64,000 nt of DNA from JBGSIC01 sp041751875. GTDB taxonomy: Bacteria; Bdellovibrionota; FAC87; UBA2466; JACKAF01. Positions 63,844 to 64,000 of this stretch are shown piece by piece. Below the pieces are notes generated by a model. The model searched no databases. It saw only the letters and a list, made by a program, of their open reading frames with translations, and had not been told where the DNA came from. Position numbers and translations under genes: made by a program. Every line of letters starts with the position of its first letter. The first letter of the stretch is position 1. The stretch is from contig JBGSIC010000008.1 in NCBI GenBank assembly GCA_041751875.1, positions 52,420 to 116,419 on the forward strand, in the 5' to 3' direction.

Positions 63844-64000
63844 TTATTCCGTAATCTCCGTCACCACACCGGCGCCGACTGTTCGGCCGCCTTCGCGGAT
63901 AGCAAAGCGAAGTTCTTTTTCCATCGCGATGGGGGTGATCAAATCGATGTTCAAGGTGATGTTATCGCCAGGCATCACCATCTCGGTGCCATCCGGCAAA
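63844..64000 (-). CDS. tuf: Elongation factor Tu, C-terminal end (partial)
   Basis: The minus-strand frame entering from the window edge reads LPDGTEMVMPGDNITLNIDL, then ITPIAMEKELRFAIREGGR and TVGAGVVTEITE followed by TAA. This is the conserved C-terminal domain of EF-Tu. Only 51 codons plus stop are visible; the rest is beyond the window. It is immediately upstream of rpsJ, so both are probably co-transcribed. Confidence 0.96.
   Translation of the reverse strand, partial: LPDGTEMVMPGDNITLNIDLITPIAMEKELRFAIREGGRTVGAGVVTEITE

Noticed and set aside
1..64000. tRNA, rRNA, CRISPR and insertion sequences
   Set aside because: The intergenic regions were read for cloverleaf arms, regular direct repeats with spacers, and transposase genes; none was found. 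The 1191-aa lipoprotein repeats are coding, not CRISPR.

Overview
The window is a stretch of Gram-negative chromosome of medium GC content. The gene repertoire points to Bdellovibrionota or a related deltaproteobacterial-type lineage. It has flagellar hook genes with a TIGR02530-type protein, FlbD-coupled motAB, an ftsQ-ftsA-ftsZ cluster, many small secreted proteins and lipoproteins, a VKOR-DsbA fusion, and candidate sigma-54 and sigma-28 promoters. The taxonomic call is inference; there is no rRNA in the window. I saw no tRNA, CRISPR array, insertion sequence or prophage.

Layout. 1-4276 (+): flagellar operon (MotE/MgtE_N-like fragment, fliK, flgD, TIGR02530 protein, flgE), ending in a hairpin terminator. 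4379-8728 (-): YceI-like protein, hpt, a large secreted acidic protein and a VKOR-DsbA fusion. 8746-14559 (+): LOG-family protein, glycosyltransferase, ftsQ, ftsA, ftsZ and a small exported protein. 14562-19207 (-): two envelope lipoproteins (EF-hand type and VWA type), then motB, motA and flbD, read from a sigma-28-like promoter. 19376-22506 (+): PduO-type cobalamin adenosyltransferase and two secreted proteins, one with two degenerate J-domains. 22511-26552: a small Cys-rich secreted protein and a 1191-residue repeat lipoprotein. 26585-29054 (-): arsR-feoA-feoB, where the ArsR has a SmtB/CzrA-like metal site. 29114-33353: hydrolase, AlkA-like glycosylase, RodZ-like protein, TPR lipoprotein and an unknown lipoprotein. 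33565-37726: a VWA protein and a zinc-ribbon/kinase/FHA protein in one operon, next to a divergent Fic gene with its own repeat operator. 37730-45274: mostly exported proteins, including a lytic transglycosylase, a beta-propeller-like lipoprotein, a possible EndoU-type secreted nuclease and a sigma-54-linked YPGQ-repeat lipoprotein.

45322-64000 (-) is the ribosomal protein superoperon. In transcription order it runs tuf (partial), rpsJ, rplD, rplW, rplB, rpsS, rplV, rpsC, rplP, rpmC, rpsQ, rplN, rplX, rplE, rpsN, rpsH, rplF, rplR, rpsE, rpmD, rplO, secY, adk, map and infA. A 3-kb insertion of unrelated genes (two exported proteins, a lipoprotein, and arsC on the opposite strand) follows. After it come rpmJ, rpsM, rpsK, rpsD, rpoA, rplQ and a TlpA-like thioredoxin. 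Two features stand out. rplC (L3) is missing from its near-universal place between rpsJ and rplD, where only 22 bp remain. Several ribosomal proteins (L17, L29, S11, S17) carry charged low-complexity extensions.

Most likely to repay study: the missing rplC; the VWA plus kinase/FHA plus Fic neighbourhood; the metal-sensing ArsR in front of feoAB; the secreted tandem degenerate J-domain protein; the EndoU-like secreted protein; and the palindromic intergenic elements, including a perfect loopless 46-bp palindrome.
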